A stretch of DNA of 64,000 bases from Euzebya rosea (GCF_003073135.1 NZ_PGDQ01000008.1:62001-126000); one strand, 5' to 3'. Shown: positions 15,388 to 24,399, counted from the stretch's first letter. The notes: a model not told the origin generated them from the sequence alone. Translations and numbers: made by a program.

Positions 15388-16440
15388 CCCCGGGCGTGTG
15401 CTCTGCCCCTCCGGGGGCGTGTGCGACCCCTCGGCGGGCTGGCGGCGCAGGCGCCGGACCGCCAGCACGAGCAGGACGGCCCCGAGGGGCAGGACGATGG
15501 CCGCGGCAGTCCGGCTGTCCAGCCCGAACGTCTCGATGAGGGTGGCGGGGACGAAGGCCATCGCGCCGACCCCGCCGGCGACGCCGAGCCAGATGTCGTC
15601 CCGGAGTGGCGCCAGGCCGAGCAGCGCCAGGGCCACGACGGCCACGACCAGCGGTCCGGCATCGTTGCCCACGCCGCTCAGCAACCCGCCAGCGAGCACT
15701 GCCGCCCCACCGAGCACGCCGAGCCAGCGGGGTCGCATGACGTCGGCGTCGGCGCCGGCCACCCACGCGGCCGCGACGACCGCGAGCAGGATGCCGGTGG
15801 TCCGCTCCATGGGCTGGCCGTAGGTCTGCCGGTGGATCGCCTCGGCGATGCCGAACAGCAGGGCGACCGTGCTGATGCCGAGGACCAGGTGGGGCAGCGC
15901 CCGCCGGTTGCGGGCGAAGCCGACGGCGGCCACCACGAGGGCGACCGCCGCCGAGACCGCCAGACGTCGATGCACCCAGGGGTCGGCGCAGTCGACTCCG
16001 GTGGGGCACGACCCGATGTCGCCGAGCAGCACCTCGACCACGCCGGCGCCGGCCAGCGCACCCGCGGCGGTCAGCACCCCCGCCAGACGGCCACGGGCCC
16101 CGTCCAACGGCTGCCCGGTCAGCCCCCACATCGCGGCGGTCGTGGCGACGGTGATGACCACCAGCAACGCGGCGAGCGGCCCCGCGGCCCAGCGCTCGAC
16201 GTCGATGAGGATGGCGATCGCGCCGACAGTGAGCCCCGCCCCGAGGTACCCCGCGACCTCCACCAGGGCGGCGACGGCCCCGCCGACGAACCCGGAGTCG
16301 AGTGAGTCGTCCGCCTCGAGGTCGGTGCGCTCGGCCAGGTCCGCACGCAGGCGGTCGGCGGTCACCTCGTCGATGACCTGTCGATGCAGCCAGTCCGCGA
16401 CGAGGTCCCGCACCTGCGGGGCGGTGGGCCGTCTCGTCAT
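15355..16440 (-). CDS. DUF2157-like multi-pass membrane protein
   Basis: 361 residues from ATG 16440. The soluble N-terminus (APQVRDLVADWLHRQVIDEVTADRL) resembles the short helical domain of DUF2157-type proteins, followed by about ten hydrophobic segments with short loops. The C-terminal tail is hydrophilic and Pro/Gly-rich. The role is unknown; there is no transporter or enzyme motif. It converges on the preceding gene with an overlap of 33 bases. Confidence 0.75.
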   Translation of the reverse strand: MTRRPTAPQVRDLVADWLHRQVIDEVTADRLRADLAERTDLEADDSLDSGFVGGAVAALVEVAGYLGAGLTVGAIAILIDVERWAAGPLAALLVVITVATTAAMWGLTGQPLDGARGRLAGVLTAAGALAGAGVVEVLLGDIGSCPTGVDCADPWVHRRLAVSAAVALVVAAVGFARNRRALPHLVLGISTVALLFGIAEAIHRQTYGQPMERTTGILLAVVAAAWVAGADADVMRPRWLGVLGGAAVLAGGLLSGVGNDAGPLVVAVVALALLGLAPLRDDIWLGVAGGVGAMAFVPATLIETFGLDSRTAAAIVLPLGAVLLVLAVRRLRRQPAEGSHTPPEGQSTRPGSAREDGGDGR

Positions 16441-16632
16441 GGGTGTCCCTTCCCGACGCTGGTGGACACCCCCAGCATGCGCGCATCTCCCCGCCGGTGG
16501 GTTCGATTCCCTTCCGGTCGTTTCGCCAGTCGCCCTGACCGGGCTCTGTCCGGCGGGTGACCGACTCCGTGGGCTCGAGCGACTCACACCGGTTCGACGC
16601 GTGCCGATATCGAAGGCATCGGAACACGTGCC

Positions 16633-17748
16633 CTGCGAACGCTGCTCCTGCCCCTGCTCGTCCTGGTCCTGCTCAGCCCCGCCGTGGGTCCCAAGCAGCC
16701 GGATGCACGCGGAGCCATGCCACGCCCCCAGACCACCCGACGACCGGTCGAGACCGGCCCGCCGGTCGACCCGACGCGCCCGTACTGGGCCTCGCACGTC
16801 GCCAAGGCGGTCGGCCCCCTCGTCGACCCGTCCACGCTCGTCGCAGCCGACCTGCCGCCCGATCCCATGGCGCCTGCGGTGGCCGACGACGACCCCGTGC
16901 CCGCATCGGCCGTCACGCTGGCGACCGGAGAGGACCGCCTCGCGGCGTTCCGCGGGCTGGGGACATGGATCGACCTCTACGACCAGTCCCTGCAGCCCGA
17001 GGAGCAGGTGGCCATCGCCGTGGCCGGGGGCGTGCAGACGATCTTCGCCCAGGCGTCGTTCACCCGTACCGAGGGGGTGGGGGAGCCCGAGCGGCTGGCC
17101 CGACTGATCGAGGTCGCCCACGACCACGGCCTGCAGGTCATGGTGTGGACGCTGCCGTCGTTGGTCGACGTGCACGCCGACCACGTCCGGGCCCACGACG
17201 CCGCCATGTTCACCACGCCTCGCGGTGACCGGCCCGACGCCCTCGGCATCGACATCGAGGTCACCGCGGTGGCCGACGTCGCCGAACGCAACCGCCGGCT
17301 GCTCGAGCTGCTGACCGCGATCCGCACCCAGAACCCCGAGGTGCCGCTGGCCGCCATCCCCTACCCGCCGTTGCAGCTGGAGCTGAACACCCGCCTGTGG
17401 CCGGCCTTCCCCTGGCCCGAGGTCGCCGGGTTGGTCGACGTGATCATCCCCATGTCCTACTCCAGCTTCCGCGGCACCGGCTGGGACGTCACGGTGGGCT
17501 GGAACCGCGACAACGTGACCCGCCTTCGCCAGCTGACCGGCAACGACAACGTGCCCGTGCACCTCGCCGGTGGGATCGCCAGCGACCTGCCCCACGCGGG
17601 TGCCTTCACCCAGGCGGTGCTGGAGGCGGGCGTGATCGGCGGCTCGTTGTACGACCTGCACACGACGCCGGCGGAGGTGTGGCCGGCCCTGCGCCCGCTC
17701 ACCGACCTCGTCGCCCTGGCCGACGGCGTGGCCCCGACGACCGGCTGA
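16633..17748 (+). CDS. Secreted TIM-barrel (glycosidase-like) protein; start uncertain
   Basis: The conserved part contains LGTWIDLYD, GGVQTIFAQASF, HDHGLQVMVWTLPS, LGIDIEVT and VDVIIPMSYSSFRG, the strands and acidic residues of a TIM-barrel like those of putative glycoside hydrolases. The first canonical start is GTG 16684, but the codons just upstream, back to CTG 16633, encode LRTLLLPLLVLVLLSPAVG, a clear signal peptide. Between the in-frame stop at 16558 and GTG 16684 there is no ATG, GTG or TTG. I give CTG 16633 as the start that keeps the signal peptide (371 residues). The carbohydrate substrate is unknown. Confidence 0.65.
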   Translation: MRTLLLPLLVLVLLSPAVGPKQPDARGAMPRPQTTRRPVETGPPVDPTRPYWASHVAKAVGPLVDPSTLVAADLPPDPMAPAVADDDPVPASAVTLATGEDRLAAFRGLGTWIDLYDQSLQPEEQVAIAVAGGVQTIFAQASFTRTEGVGEPERLARLIEVAHDHGLQVMVWTLPSLVDVHADHVRAHDAAMFTTPRGDRPDALGIDIEVTAVADVAERNRRLLELLTAIRTQNPEVPLAAIPYPPLQLELNTRLWPAFPWPEVAGLVDVIIPMSYSSFRGTGWDVTVGWNRDNVTRLRQLTGNDNVPVHLAGGIASDLPHAGAFTQAVLEAGVIGGSLYDLHTTPAEVWPALRPLTDLVALADGVAPTTG

Positions 17749-17763
17749 CCCCTCCGCCGACGA

Positions 17764-17833
17764 CCGGTCGACCTCGTGCAGCTCGGCCAGCGGTCGACCC
17801 GGCCCCGGTCGACCTCGTGCAGCTCGGCCAGCG
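17764..17833. repeat. Two identical 29-bp direct repeats, 41-bp period
   Basis: Identical copies at 17764-17792 and 17805-17833 (each beginning CCGGTCGACCTCGTGCAGCT). A partial third copy (GTGCAGCTCGACCGG) is at 17868-17882. The 187-base gap between the glycosidase-like gene and phzF holds little else. Confidence 0.85.
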
Positions 17834-17935
17834 AGCCGGCGAACCTGCACAAACGGTTGCCGGTGCGGTGCAGCTCGACCGGTCCCCCGGCCGAACTGCT
17901 CATCCTGGTCGGGCCGCGGACCCGGTCCCCACGCG

Positions 17936-18775
17936 TCAGGCCCGGATCGTGCCGGTCACGACGGTGGTCGACGCGCCCCCGACCCAGACCTGGCCGTCGG
18001 CGTCCTGCGAGACGTGAACCCGGCCGGCCCGGCCGAGCACGGCACCCTGGGCAGCGACCCACGGCGCCTCGGCCCGACCGCTCGCGATCAGCCACTGCGC
18101 CACCGCGGCGTTCAGCGAGCCGGTCACCGGATCCTCCCGGAGCACGTGCTGGTCGTCGGTGAACAGGCCGCGGATCTCCAGCGCCACCTCACCGCCGGAC
18201 GGGTGGAAGCCGGCCAGCCCGATGTCGGTCTCCCGGTCCAGGGCGACGCGAGGACGCACGGCCAGCACGGCCTCCGACGAGGCCAGCAGGACCGTCACCC
18301 AGCCGGGGCCGTTGTCGGTCCAGGCGGCGTCGACGACCTCGGATGGATCCAGGCAGAGGACGTCGCACACGTACGCCAGGTCCTCCTCCGACACCGAGCC
18401 CGACCGTGTGGTCGGTGGTGCCGCGAAGGCCAGGCGTTCGCCGTCACGACGGAGGCGCACCAGCCCGGCGCCGCACTCCTGGACCACGTCGTCACCGGCC
18501 GGGCGGCCCCCGGCGTCCAGCCACGCGTGGCAGGACCCGAGCGTGGGATGTCCCGCGAACGGCAGCTCTCGGCTCTGGGTGAAGATCCGCACGCGGTAGT
18601 CCGCCTCGGGGGTGGTCGGCGGCAGCAGGAACGTGGCCTCCGACAGGTTGGTCCAGCGGGTGATCGCCTGCATCTCCTCCGTCGTCAGGCCCTCGGCGTC
18701 GAGCACGACCGCGACGGGGTTGCCGGCGAACGGCACGGCGGAGAACACATCGACCTGGACGAAACGACGCTGCAT
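17936..18775 (-). CDS. PhzF-family isomerase
   Basis: 279 residues from ATG 18775. The N-terminus QVDVFSAVPFAGNPVAVVLD, the catalytic-Glu region TNLSEATFLLPPT, and RELPFAGHPTLGSCHAWL are family signatures, repeated weakly in the second half (EDPVTGSLNAAVAQWL). The family includes phenazine biosynthesis isomerase and diaminopimelate-epimerase-like folds; no phenazine genes are nearby, so the substrate is unknown. A TACACC -10 box seven bases upstream suggests leaderless expression. Confidence 0.92.
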   Translation of the reverse strand: MQRRFVQVDVFSAVPFAGNPVAVVLDAEGLTTEEMQAITRWTNLSEATFLLPPTTPEADYRVRIFTQSRELPFAGHPTLGSCHAWLDAGGRPAGDDVVQECGAGLVRLRRDGERLAFAAPPTTRSGSVSEEDLAYVCDVLCLDPSEVVDAAWTDNGPGWVTVLLASSEAVLAVRPRVALDRETDIGLAGFHPSGGEVALEIRGLFTDDQHVLREDPVTGSLNAAVAQWLIASGRAEAPWVAAQGAVLGRAGRVHVSQDADGQVWVGGASTTVVTGTIRA

Positions 18776-18782
18776 GCCCCGA

Positions 18783-18788
18783 GGTGTA
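18783..18788 (-). promoter_or_regulatory. Predicted leaderless -10 box of phzF-like gene
   Basis: TACACC on the minus strand, seven bases before ATG 18775; divergent from the box at 18827. Confidence 0.4.
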
Positions 18789-18826
18789 GCGCAGCGACAC
18801 GCGCCACTTCGGCGACCACCGGCGGC

Positions 18827-18832
18827 TACGGT
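18827..18832 (+). promoter_or_regulatory. Predicted leaderless -10 box of SRPBCC gene
   Basis: TACGGT, then six bases, then ATG 18839. Confidence 0.5.
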
Positions 18833-18838
18833 GCAGCC

Positions 18839-19321
18839 ATGCCGTCCGTCGAGGCCCGTGTGGTCGTCCCCGTCACCCCCGAGGTGGCGTTCGCCGTGTC
18901 GCAGACCACCGGGGAGACCCGGCTGCGCTGGGATCCGTTCATCCGTCGCCAGCACTTCCTCGACGGGGCCGAGCGGCCCGCGGTCGGCGTGCGCACCCGG
19001 ACGATCCATCGCCTCGGGCTGGCGATGACCAGCGAGTACGTCTCCTACAACCCGCCCACCAACGTCGGCATGCGGATGGTCGAGGGGTCGTGGTTCTTCG
19101 AGAGGTTCGCCGGCGGCTGGCAGTTCCGGCCTGCCGAGGGCCGACCCGACCACACCGTGGCGACGTGGCGGTACACCTTCGCCACCAGGCCGGCGTGGCT
19201 TGCGCCGGTCGCCGACCGGATCGGCCGCTGGGCCCTCGGGCGCGACATCCGACGGCGGCTCGACGCCTTCGCGCGTGGCTGCGCCGACCCGGTGGTCCTG
19301 GCTGCGGTGGATGCCACATGA
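18839..19321 (+). CDS. SRPBCC (polyketide cyclase/START-like) protein
   Basis: 160 residues. EARVVVPVTPEVAFAVSQTTGETRLRWDPFI at the N-terminus and GSWFFERFAGGWQFRP with ATWRYTFATRP later fit the Bet v1-like ligand-binding fold. Such proteins bind hydrophobic ligands; the ligand is unknown. The stop overlaps the ATG of the alpha/beta hydrolase gene (ATGA), so the two are coupled. Confidence 0.8.
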   Translation: MPSVEARVVVPVTPEVAFAVSQTTGETRLRWDPFIRRQHFLDGAERPAVGVRTRTIHRLGLAMTSEYVSYNPPTNVGMRMVEGSWFFERFAGGWQFRPAEGRPDHTVATWRYTFATRPAWLAPVADRIGRWALGRDIRRRLDAFARGCADPVVLAAVDAT

Positions 19322-20247
19322 GGCTGGCGAGGGTGGCGGCAGCGGTCGTCGCGGCAGGGCCAGCGGCGTGGGCGGCCGCCCATGCCGCCGCGCCTGCCGT
19401 GCGGGCCTGGACCGACCCGACGCGCCAACCGGTGGGCACGGGCCCGCTGCACGCCACGGCCGGCGACCTCGGTGACGGTCCGGTCGTGGTGGCCCTGCAC
19501 GGGATCACCGCGTCGGGCCGCTCGTTCGGTGCGTCCTTCGACGACCTCCCGATCGTGGTGCCCGACGTGCTGGGGTTCGGCCGTTCCATGGACGTCGACG
19601 TCGAGGGCTACACCCGCGACGACCACCTCGACGCCCTCGCGTCGACGCTGCGCGGGATCGGGGTGCTGGGCCGCCCGTTGGTGCTCGTCGGGCACTCGAT
19701 GGGGGCGGTCCTGGCCCTGCACGCGGCCACCCGGCTGCCCGGTGTGATGGGTGTCGTCGCGCTGTCCGCACCCCTGTACGACGACGAGGAGGAGGGGCTG
19801 CACCGCATCGCCCGGACCGACCACCTGGCGGGCCTGCTGGCCACCGGCGACCTGGCCGAACGTGTCTGCACCTGGATGTGCACGCACCGCTCGACCGCCC
19901 GTGCGCTGTGGCCCCTGCTCGCGCCGCGGTGGCCGTGGCCGATCGCCGCCGACGGGGTCCTGCACACCTGGCCGGCCTACCGGGGCAGCCTCCAGTCGTT
20001 GGTGCTGGACAGCGGCTGGCGGACCGCCATGGACAGCCTGGTCGACACCGGCGTGCCGGTGCTGCTGATGAACGGCAGCGACGACCCGATCCAGGTGCCC
20101 GCCCGCGCCGCCGGCCTGGCCACCCATCCGACCGTGGAGCTGGTCGAGGTGGACGGCGCCGGCCACGAGCTGCCGCTGTCGCACGGGGCCGAGTGCGTCC
20201 GAGCGATCGAGGAGCGCCTGTCCCGCTGGGCCGGCGGCCGACCCTGA
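19318..20247 (+). CDS. Alpha/beta hydrolase
   Basis: 309 residues. After an Ala-rich hydrophobic N-terminus, VVVALHGITASGRSF supplies the oxyanion-hole strand, VLVGHSMGAVLAL the nucleophile elbow (Ser), LLMNGSDDPIQVP the acid and GAGHELPLSHG the histidine. The whole catalytic triad of the alpha/beta hydrolase fold is therefore visible. Coupled to the preceding SRPBCC gene by a 4-base overlap. Substrate not predictable. Confidence 0.9.
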   Translation: MRLARVAAAVVAAGPAAWAAAHAAAPAVRAWTDPTRQPVGTGPLHATAGDLGDGPVVVALHGITASGRSFGASFDDLPIVVPDVLGFGRSMDVDVEGYTRDDHLDALASTLRGIGVLGRPLVLVGHSMGAVLALHAATRLPGVMGVVALSAPLYDDEEEGLHRIARTDHLAGLLATGDLAERVCTWMCTHRSTARALWPLLAPRWPWPIAADGVLHTWPAYRGSLQSLVLDSGWRTAMDSLVDTGVPVLLMNGSDDPIQVPARAAGLATHPTVELVEVDGAGHELPLSHGAECVRAIEERLSRWAGGRP

Positions 20248-20262
20248 CCGTTCGCTGGTGGT

Positions 20263-21105
20263 TCAGCCGACGACGACGGGGATGGCACCTGTCTCGCCCG
20301 GGTCGGTCTCCAGCCCCGTCCCGCCCTGCAGCAGCAGCGCGACCTGGGTCCCCGCTGGCAGGCCGGACAGGTCGAGCTCGACGGTGAAGGCCTCGGGGTC
20401 GGCGAAGGCGCCCCCCGCGGCGATCGCCTGGTCGATCGGGGTGGGGTCGCCCGGCACGTAGGCCGTCACGACGACGGTGCCCTCGAAGCCTCGGCCGATG
20501 CCCTCGACGGTGAGGGGGGCCGCCGGAACGGTGGCGTGGGTCTCGGGGGCGGTCACCCGTGCGAACTCGTTGGCCACGCCGATGACGAACCACCCGTCGG
20601 CAGGGCCCAGCTGGCGCAGGAGGAGGACGCCACGGGGAACCTGCCGGCCCTCGTCACCCTCACCGGGGGACCGCAGCTCGATCTCGCCGCTGCGGCTGTC
20701 GCCTGCTGCGAACTCGCCCAGCGTCGGGGTGACCCCCAGCACGGTGGACACGAAGTCGGTGGCCGCCTCCTCGGGGGTGGCGAACACCACGTCCGCGGCC
20801 GGCCAGATGGCGGGCTGGGACAGCTCCACGGGAGGGCTCGACTCGGTCGGGTTCGGTGCGGGGGTGGGAGACGTGGTCTCGGTGGCCTCGGGACTCGGTT
20901 CGGCGGAGGGCGTCGGGGTCGGCGTCGCGGCGTCCTCGGTCGGCGTGGCCTCGATGGACGGGGTCGCGCTGGACGGCGTGTCGCTCGCCGGGGGGTCGCT
21001 GGCGGCTGTGTCGGTACCGCCCCCGTCACCGCACGAGACGAGGGCGAGGGCGAGCAGCAGCACGAGGACGGTCACGCGGGGGCGGCGAAGGCGGGTCGGC
21101 GTCAT
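20263..21105 (-). CDS. Lipoprotein with Thr/Pro-rich linker and Gmad2-like domain
   Basis: 280 residues from ATG 21105. A signal peptide ends in the lipobox LVSC (Cys about residue 25). Residues 30-95 are a Ser/Thr/Pro/Ala/Glu-rich linker, which explains the biased codon composition there. The C-terminal segment from about residue 200 (EGIGRGFEGTVVVTAYVPGD to GTQVALLLQGG) resembles the immunoglobulin-like Gmad2 domain of spore-germination and envelope proteins. It is probably anchored on the outer face of the membrane. Function unknown. Confidence 0.75.
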   Translation of the reverse strand: MTPTRLRRPRVTVLVLLLALALVSCGDGGGTDTAASDPPASDTPSSATPSIEATPTEDAATPTPTPSAEPSPEATETTSPTPAPNPTESSPPVELSQPAIWPAADVVFATPEEAATDFVSTVLGVTPTLGEFAAGDSRSGEIELRSPGEGDEGRQVPRGVLLLRQLGPADGWFVIGVANEFARVTAPETHATVPAAPLTVEGIGRGFEGTVVVTAYVPGDPTPIDQAIAAGGAFADPEAFTVELDLSGLPAGTQVALLLQGGTGLETDPGETGAIPVVVG

Positions 21106-21130
21106 GCCGCCCAGTCTCACGCGCTCCGGG

Positions 21131-22192
21131 TCAGCTCGCGGCGCCGATGAAGGACAGGAACCGGGCGTTGAAGTCGGCCGTGTGGTCGATGTGGGGGCCG
21201 TGTCCCGCGTCGGGGTGGACGACCTCCTCGTAGGACCCGCCGTTGGCGGCGTAGGCGTCCAGGACGTCACGGGTCTGGCTGACCATCTGCTGCACCGGAT
21301 AGGCCTCCTCACCCGGCCAGCCCGGGATGATGCCCTGCTGGCCCAGCAACGCCGGATCCCACGCGGAGCCGTCGTTGATCACCACGTCCGCCGTGCCGTG
21401 GTGCCACATGATCGGCGGCTTCGGGTCGACGTCGACGATGCCGGAGGTGTTGAGGTACTTCGGCGACAGCGCGTTGAGGATGCCGGTCGTGCCCGGCGCG
21501 AAGCCCGGCCAGTGCTCGCTCGCGGTGGCGTCGCCCGGGTACCCCTCCTCACCCATCAGCGAGGACAGCACCTCCTCCACCAGCATGTCCTCCTGCGACG
21601 CGGGCATGGAGTAGGCGGGCGACCAGTAGGAGGTCCGCATGACGTTGCGGATGGCGAACGGCGAGTCGGTGCCGGTGTTGCCCGCCGTCATCTGGGCCAC
21701 GAACTCCGGGTTCCCGGCCCCGCCGCCGGTGCCGGCGTGGTCGGGGGTGCAGGGGGTGCCGTCACGGTGGGTCCCACCGAACCCGTAGGGGGACACCGGG
21801 TCGATGAGGGTGAGCGATGCCACCCGGTCGGGATGGTCGATCAGGATCTGCATGATCGCCCCGCCGCCGGTCGACCACCCGACGAAGTGCGCCGGCTGGT
21901 CGATGCCGATCGTGTCGAGCAGGCCCATCGTGTCGTCGGCCCAGTCCCGCAGTCCTCGCGTCGCGTCGATCGCGACCTTCTCCGACCCACCGAACCCGCG
22001 CATGTCCGGCGCGATGAAGCGGAACCCGTCCGGGCAGGCGGTCAGCTGGTCGTCGTAGAACCGACACGTCGCAAGGTTGCCGTGCACGAGCACCACGGGG
22101 GTTCCCTCCACCGACCCGGCTGATGCCCAGCGCATGCGCAGGCGCGGTGTCTCGGTGATGTGCAGGCTGATTCCGGCAGGCATTGACGACAT
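21131..22192 (-). CDS. Alpha/beta hydrolase
   Basis: 353 residues. VVLVHGNLATCRFYDDQ, the acidic-turn segment FRFIAPDMRGFGGSEK, HFVGWSTGGGAIMQIL (nucleophile Ser), a lid insertion of about 100 residues, IMWHHGTADVVINDGSAWD and HPDAGHGPHID (His) give a complete triad. The large lid suggests a haloalkane-dehalogenase- or epoxide-hydrolase-like architecture, but the substrate is not clear. ATG 22192 or the Met four codons later may be the start. Confidence 0.88.
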   Translation of the reverse strand: MSSMPAGISLHITETPRLRMRWASAGSVEGTPVVLVHGNLATCRFYDDQLTACPDGFRFIAPDMRGFGGSEKVAIDATRGLRDWADDTMGLLDTIGIDQPAHFVGWSTGGGAIMQILIDHPDRVASLTLIDPVSPYGFGGTHRDGTPCTPDHAGTGGGAGNPEFVAQMTAGNTGTDSPFAIRNVMRTSYWSPAYSMPASQEDMLVEEVLSSLMGEEGYPGDATASEHWPGFAPGTTGILNALSPKYLNTSGIVDVDPKPPIMWHHGTADVVINDGSAWDPALLGQQGIIPGWPGEEAYPVQQMVSQTRDVLDAYAANGGSYEEVVHPDAGHGPHIDHTADFNARFLSFIGAAS

Positions 22193-22275
22193 GGACGGTC
22201 TCCCTCTCGGACCCGGTGGTTCAGGTGGCAGCGGTCAACCTACTCCGCAGCTGCGTGCCGTGACTCGGGACCCCG

Positions 22276-22301
22276 GTTTCTCAGTCAGCCCTGACGGGTA
22301 T
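22276..22301 (+). promoter_or_regulatory. Putative SigB/SigF-type promoter (GTTT-N16-GGGTAT)
   Basis: GGTTT with GTTT at 22276-22279, 16 bases, GGGTAT at 22296-22301, upstream of the glycosyltransferase-like gene at 22360. This matches the general stress or SigF/SigB promoter form known from Mycobacterium and Streptomyces. The gene for such a sigma factor is 1.3 kb away. Confidence 0.55.
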
Positions 22302-22359
22302 CACCCCGTCCCCGATGGTGGCAGTCACCACCGGTCAGCCCTCGAGGAGGGGAGGCCTC

Positions 22360-23571
22360 GTGTCCACGTTGCCCATGCCGTCGACCACACCATCCGCCGT
22401 CCGGTCCGCCGCCGTCCGGACCGCCGCCGATCAGTCCGATGCCGATCGTCCTGTCGGTGGGGACGGGGCGCACAGCCGCGTGCGCTCCGTGTCGCGACCG
22501 CGGTCGAAGGCGCCGACGCACGGGGCGTTCCTGCACGACATCGGTCCCTCCTGGCCACGCGTGCTGGTGCACCCGGCCGGCCACCCGCTGGTCCAGCGCC
22601 TGCACGGCCGGATCGCCCGGATCATCCAGCCGTGGGGACGCGCGGACGGGTTCGCCGACAGCAGCTGGATCCACGCCCACAGCCTGGAGTGGGACGTCGT
22701 CCACCTGATGCTGGGACGCGACACCCCGGGCCCCTTCCGGTCCGTCGAGCAGATGGGTGCGGCGCTGCGGGCGCACCGCGAATGTGCGGTCCCGACGGTC
22801 GTGACCGTCCTCGACCTGGCGGTCGACGACCTGCCCGTGCTGGAGGCGTTGCGAGCCAACGCCCACCTGATCAGCCGGGTGACCACCCTCACCAGGGGCG
22901 CGGCCGATCGGATCGCGGAGGAGACGGGGATCCGACCCGTCGTCATCCCGCACGGTCCGGTCCTGAACCACCACGACCTGTCCCTCGCCCGCCGCTGGCG
23001 CCGGCACGTGCGGCTGCTGCCCACGGACGCCGCACCGCTGGTGGTCTGTGCGACCGCCCCCTCCGACGACCTCGACCTGGATCGCCTGGTCGCGGCCGCC
23101 GACCGTGTCGCGGGCAGCCGACCGCTGCGCCTTCTCGTCAACGCCGACCGGGCCCGGCCGCTGGAGGGTGGGGATCCCGACCGCGTCGAGCGGATCGTCA
23201 TGGACCGCGCGGACGACCTGACGATCGCCAGGGAGATGGCCCGAGCCGAGGCCGTCATCGTCCCGCTGCGGTCCGGCAGCCACAGCCGTGTGGTGGAGCT
23301 CGCCGCCGACGTGGGCGTGCCGGTCGTCGCCAGCGACGTCGGCCACCTCGCCGACCAGGTGCCCGTCCGAACCGTGCCGCTCGGCCCCGACGGGGTCGAC
23401 CTCGAGGCGCTGGCCGCGGCGCTGCGCCGGCCCTTCGGGTTCACCACCAGCAGCCCGCAGTGCCAGCGCGAACGCGCCGAGCATGCGTTCGTCGCGGGCT
23501 GGAGCGACCTCTACACCCGGGTCAGGATGGGGCACACCACGGTCGGCTCGGCCCAGGCACGAGTCAGCTGA
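22360..23571 (+). CDS. Glycosyltransferase-like protein (GT-B fold, GT4-like)
   Basis: 403 residues from GTG 22360, chosen because GAGGAGGGGAGG lies just upstream. Residues 1-60 are a low-complexity Ser/Ala/Arg tail. Then VPTVVTVLDLAVDDLP, LISRVTTLTRGAADRIAEETGIRPVVIPHGP and the C-terminal AEAVIVPLRSGSHSRVVELAADVGVPVVASDVG follow the GT4 pattern, where the last Glu normally binds the sugar nucleotide. Donor and acceptor are unknown. The upstream GTTT-N16-GGGTAT promoter and the adjacent SigB/F-type sigma gene suggest stress control. Confidence 0.7.
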   Translation: MSTLPMPSTTPSAVRSAAVRTAADQSDADRPVGGDGAHSRVRSVSRPRSKAPTHGAFLHDIGPSWPRVLVHPAGHPLVQRLHGRIARIIQPWGRADGFADSSWIHAHSLEWDVVHLMLGRDTPGPFRSVEQMGAALRAHRECAVPTVVTVLDLAVDDLPVLEALRANAHLISRVTTLTRGAADRIAEETGIRPVVIPHGPVLNHHDLSLARRWRRHVRLLPTDAAPLVVCATAPSDDLDLDRLVAAADRVAGSRPLRLLVNADRARPLEGGDPDRVERIVMDRADDLTIAREMARAEAVIVPLRSGSHSRVVELAADVGVPVVASDVGHLADQVPVRTVPLGPDGVDLEALAAALRRPFGFTTSSPQCQRERAEHAFVAGWSDLYTRVRMGHTTVGSAQARVS

Positions 23572-23634
23572 GCGGCTGCGTTCGCCGCCTCCTTCCATGG
23601 GGTCGCCCCGTCAGCGGGACAGGGACTGACTTCG

Positions 23635-24399
23635 TCAGCGGGTGACCTGCGCTGCCAACGTCGCACGGCCACGCTTGAGGAGGCGCGAGACCTGCATCTG
23701 GCTGCAGCCGAGGTGCGCGGCGATCTCGTGCTGCCGCAGGTCCTCGAAGTAGGCCAGGGTCATGGCCGTTCGCTGCGAGCCGGGAAGCTGGCTGATGAGC
23801 TCGAGCAGGTCCAGGCGCAGGTCGACGTCATCCGCGGTCGGGTCGGGCAGCACGTCCAGGAGCGATCGGCCGTGCACGCCGATCGGGGCGTCCAGACGGT
23901 CGGTCGACCGTGCCGCCCCGGCGATCAGGCCGTCCACGACGTCGTCGGCATCGAGGCCCGACTCGCGGGCCAGGGCATCGACCGTGACGTCATGGCCGAG
24001 CTCGCGGAGGCGGGCGGTCGCACGCCCCACCCGGACCATCCGCGCCTTGGCGCCCCGCGGCACGTGGGTGTCCCACGTCCGGTCACGCAGATGGCGCTTG
24101 AGCTCACCGTCGATGGTGCGCACGGCGTAGGTGGTGAAGGCCACCTCCCTGTCGGGGTCGAACCGCGTCAGGGCCTTCCACACCCCCATGCGACCGACCT
24201 GTGCCAGGTCCTCGGGGTCGGCGTGGATCGAGCCGAGCTGTCGCACGCGGGATCGGACAAGGCCCTCGCAGGCGTCGATCACCGCCTCGGCCACGTCGTC
24301 GTCGTGCGTCTGGCACCACCGCCGACACAGGGCCGGCAGCCCACCTCGCTCCCCAACCTCGACACGGGTTGTTCCCGGACGATCGATGACGGTGGACAC
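23635..24399 (-). CDS. SigB/SigF-family RNA polymerase sigma factor
   Basis: 254 residues, GTG start. Region 2: EDLAQVGRMGVWKALTRFDPDREVAFTTYAVRTIDGELKRHLRDRTW, the LKRHxRD form typical of SigB/SigF/SigG. Region 3: LGHDVTVDALARESGLDADDVVDGL. Region 4: SQRTAMTLAYFEDLRQHEIAAHLGCSQMQVSRLLKRG. No anti-sigma or anti-anti-sigma gene is adjacent; a PP2C phosphatase of the type that controls such sigma factors is 36 kb away in this window. Two GTTT-N16-GGGTA promoters flank this gene, consistent with a local regulon. Confidence 0.9.
   Translation of the reverse strand: MSTVIDRPGTTRVEVGERGGLPALCRRWCQTHDDDVAEAVIDACEGLVRSRVRQLGSIHADPEDLAQVGRMGVWKALTRFDPDREVAFTTYAVRTIDGELKRHLRDRTWDTHVPRGAKARMVRVGRATARLRELGHDVTVDALARESGLDADDVVDGLIAGAARSTDRLDAPIGVHGRSLLDVLPDPTADDVDLRLDLLELISQLPGSQRTAMTLAYFEDLRQHEIAAHLGCSQMQVSRLLKRGRATLAAQVTR

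Noticed and set aside
17764-17882. CRISPR array
   Set aside because: Only two full repeats with short unequal spacing and no cas gene.
22315-22359. Earlier GTG start for the glycosyltransferase-like gene
   Set aside because: GTG 22360 has a strong ribosome site immediately upstream, and the extra residues are low-complexity.
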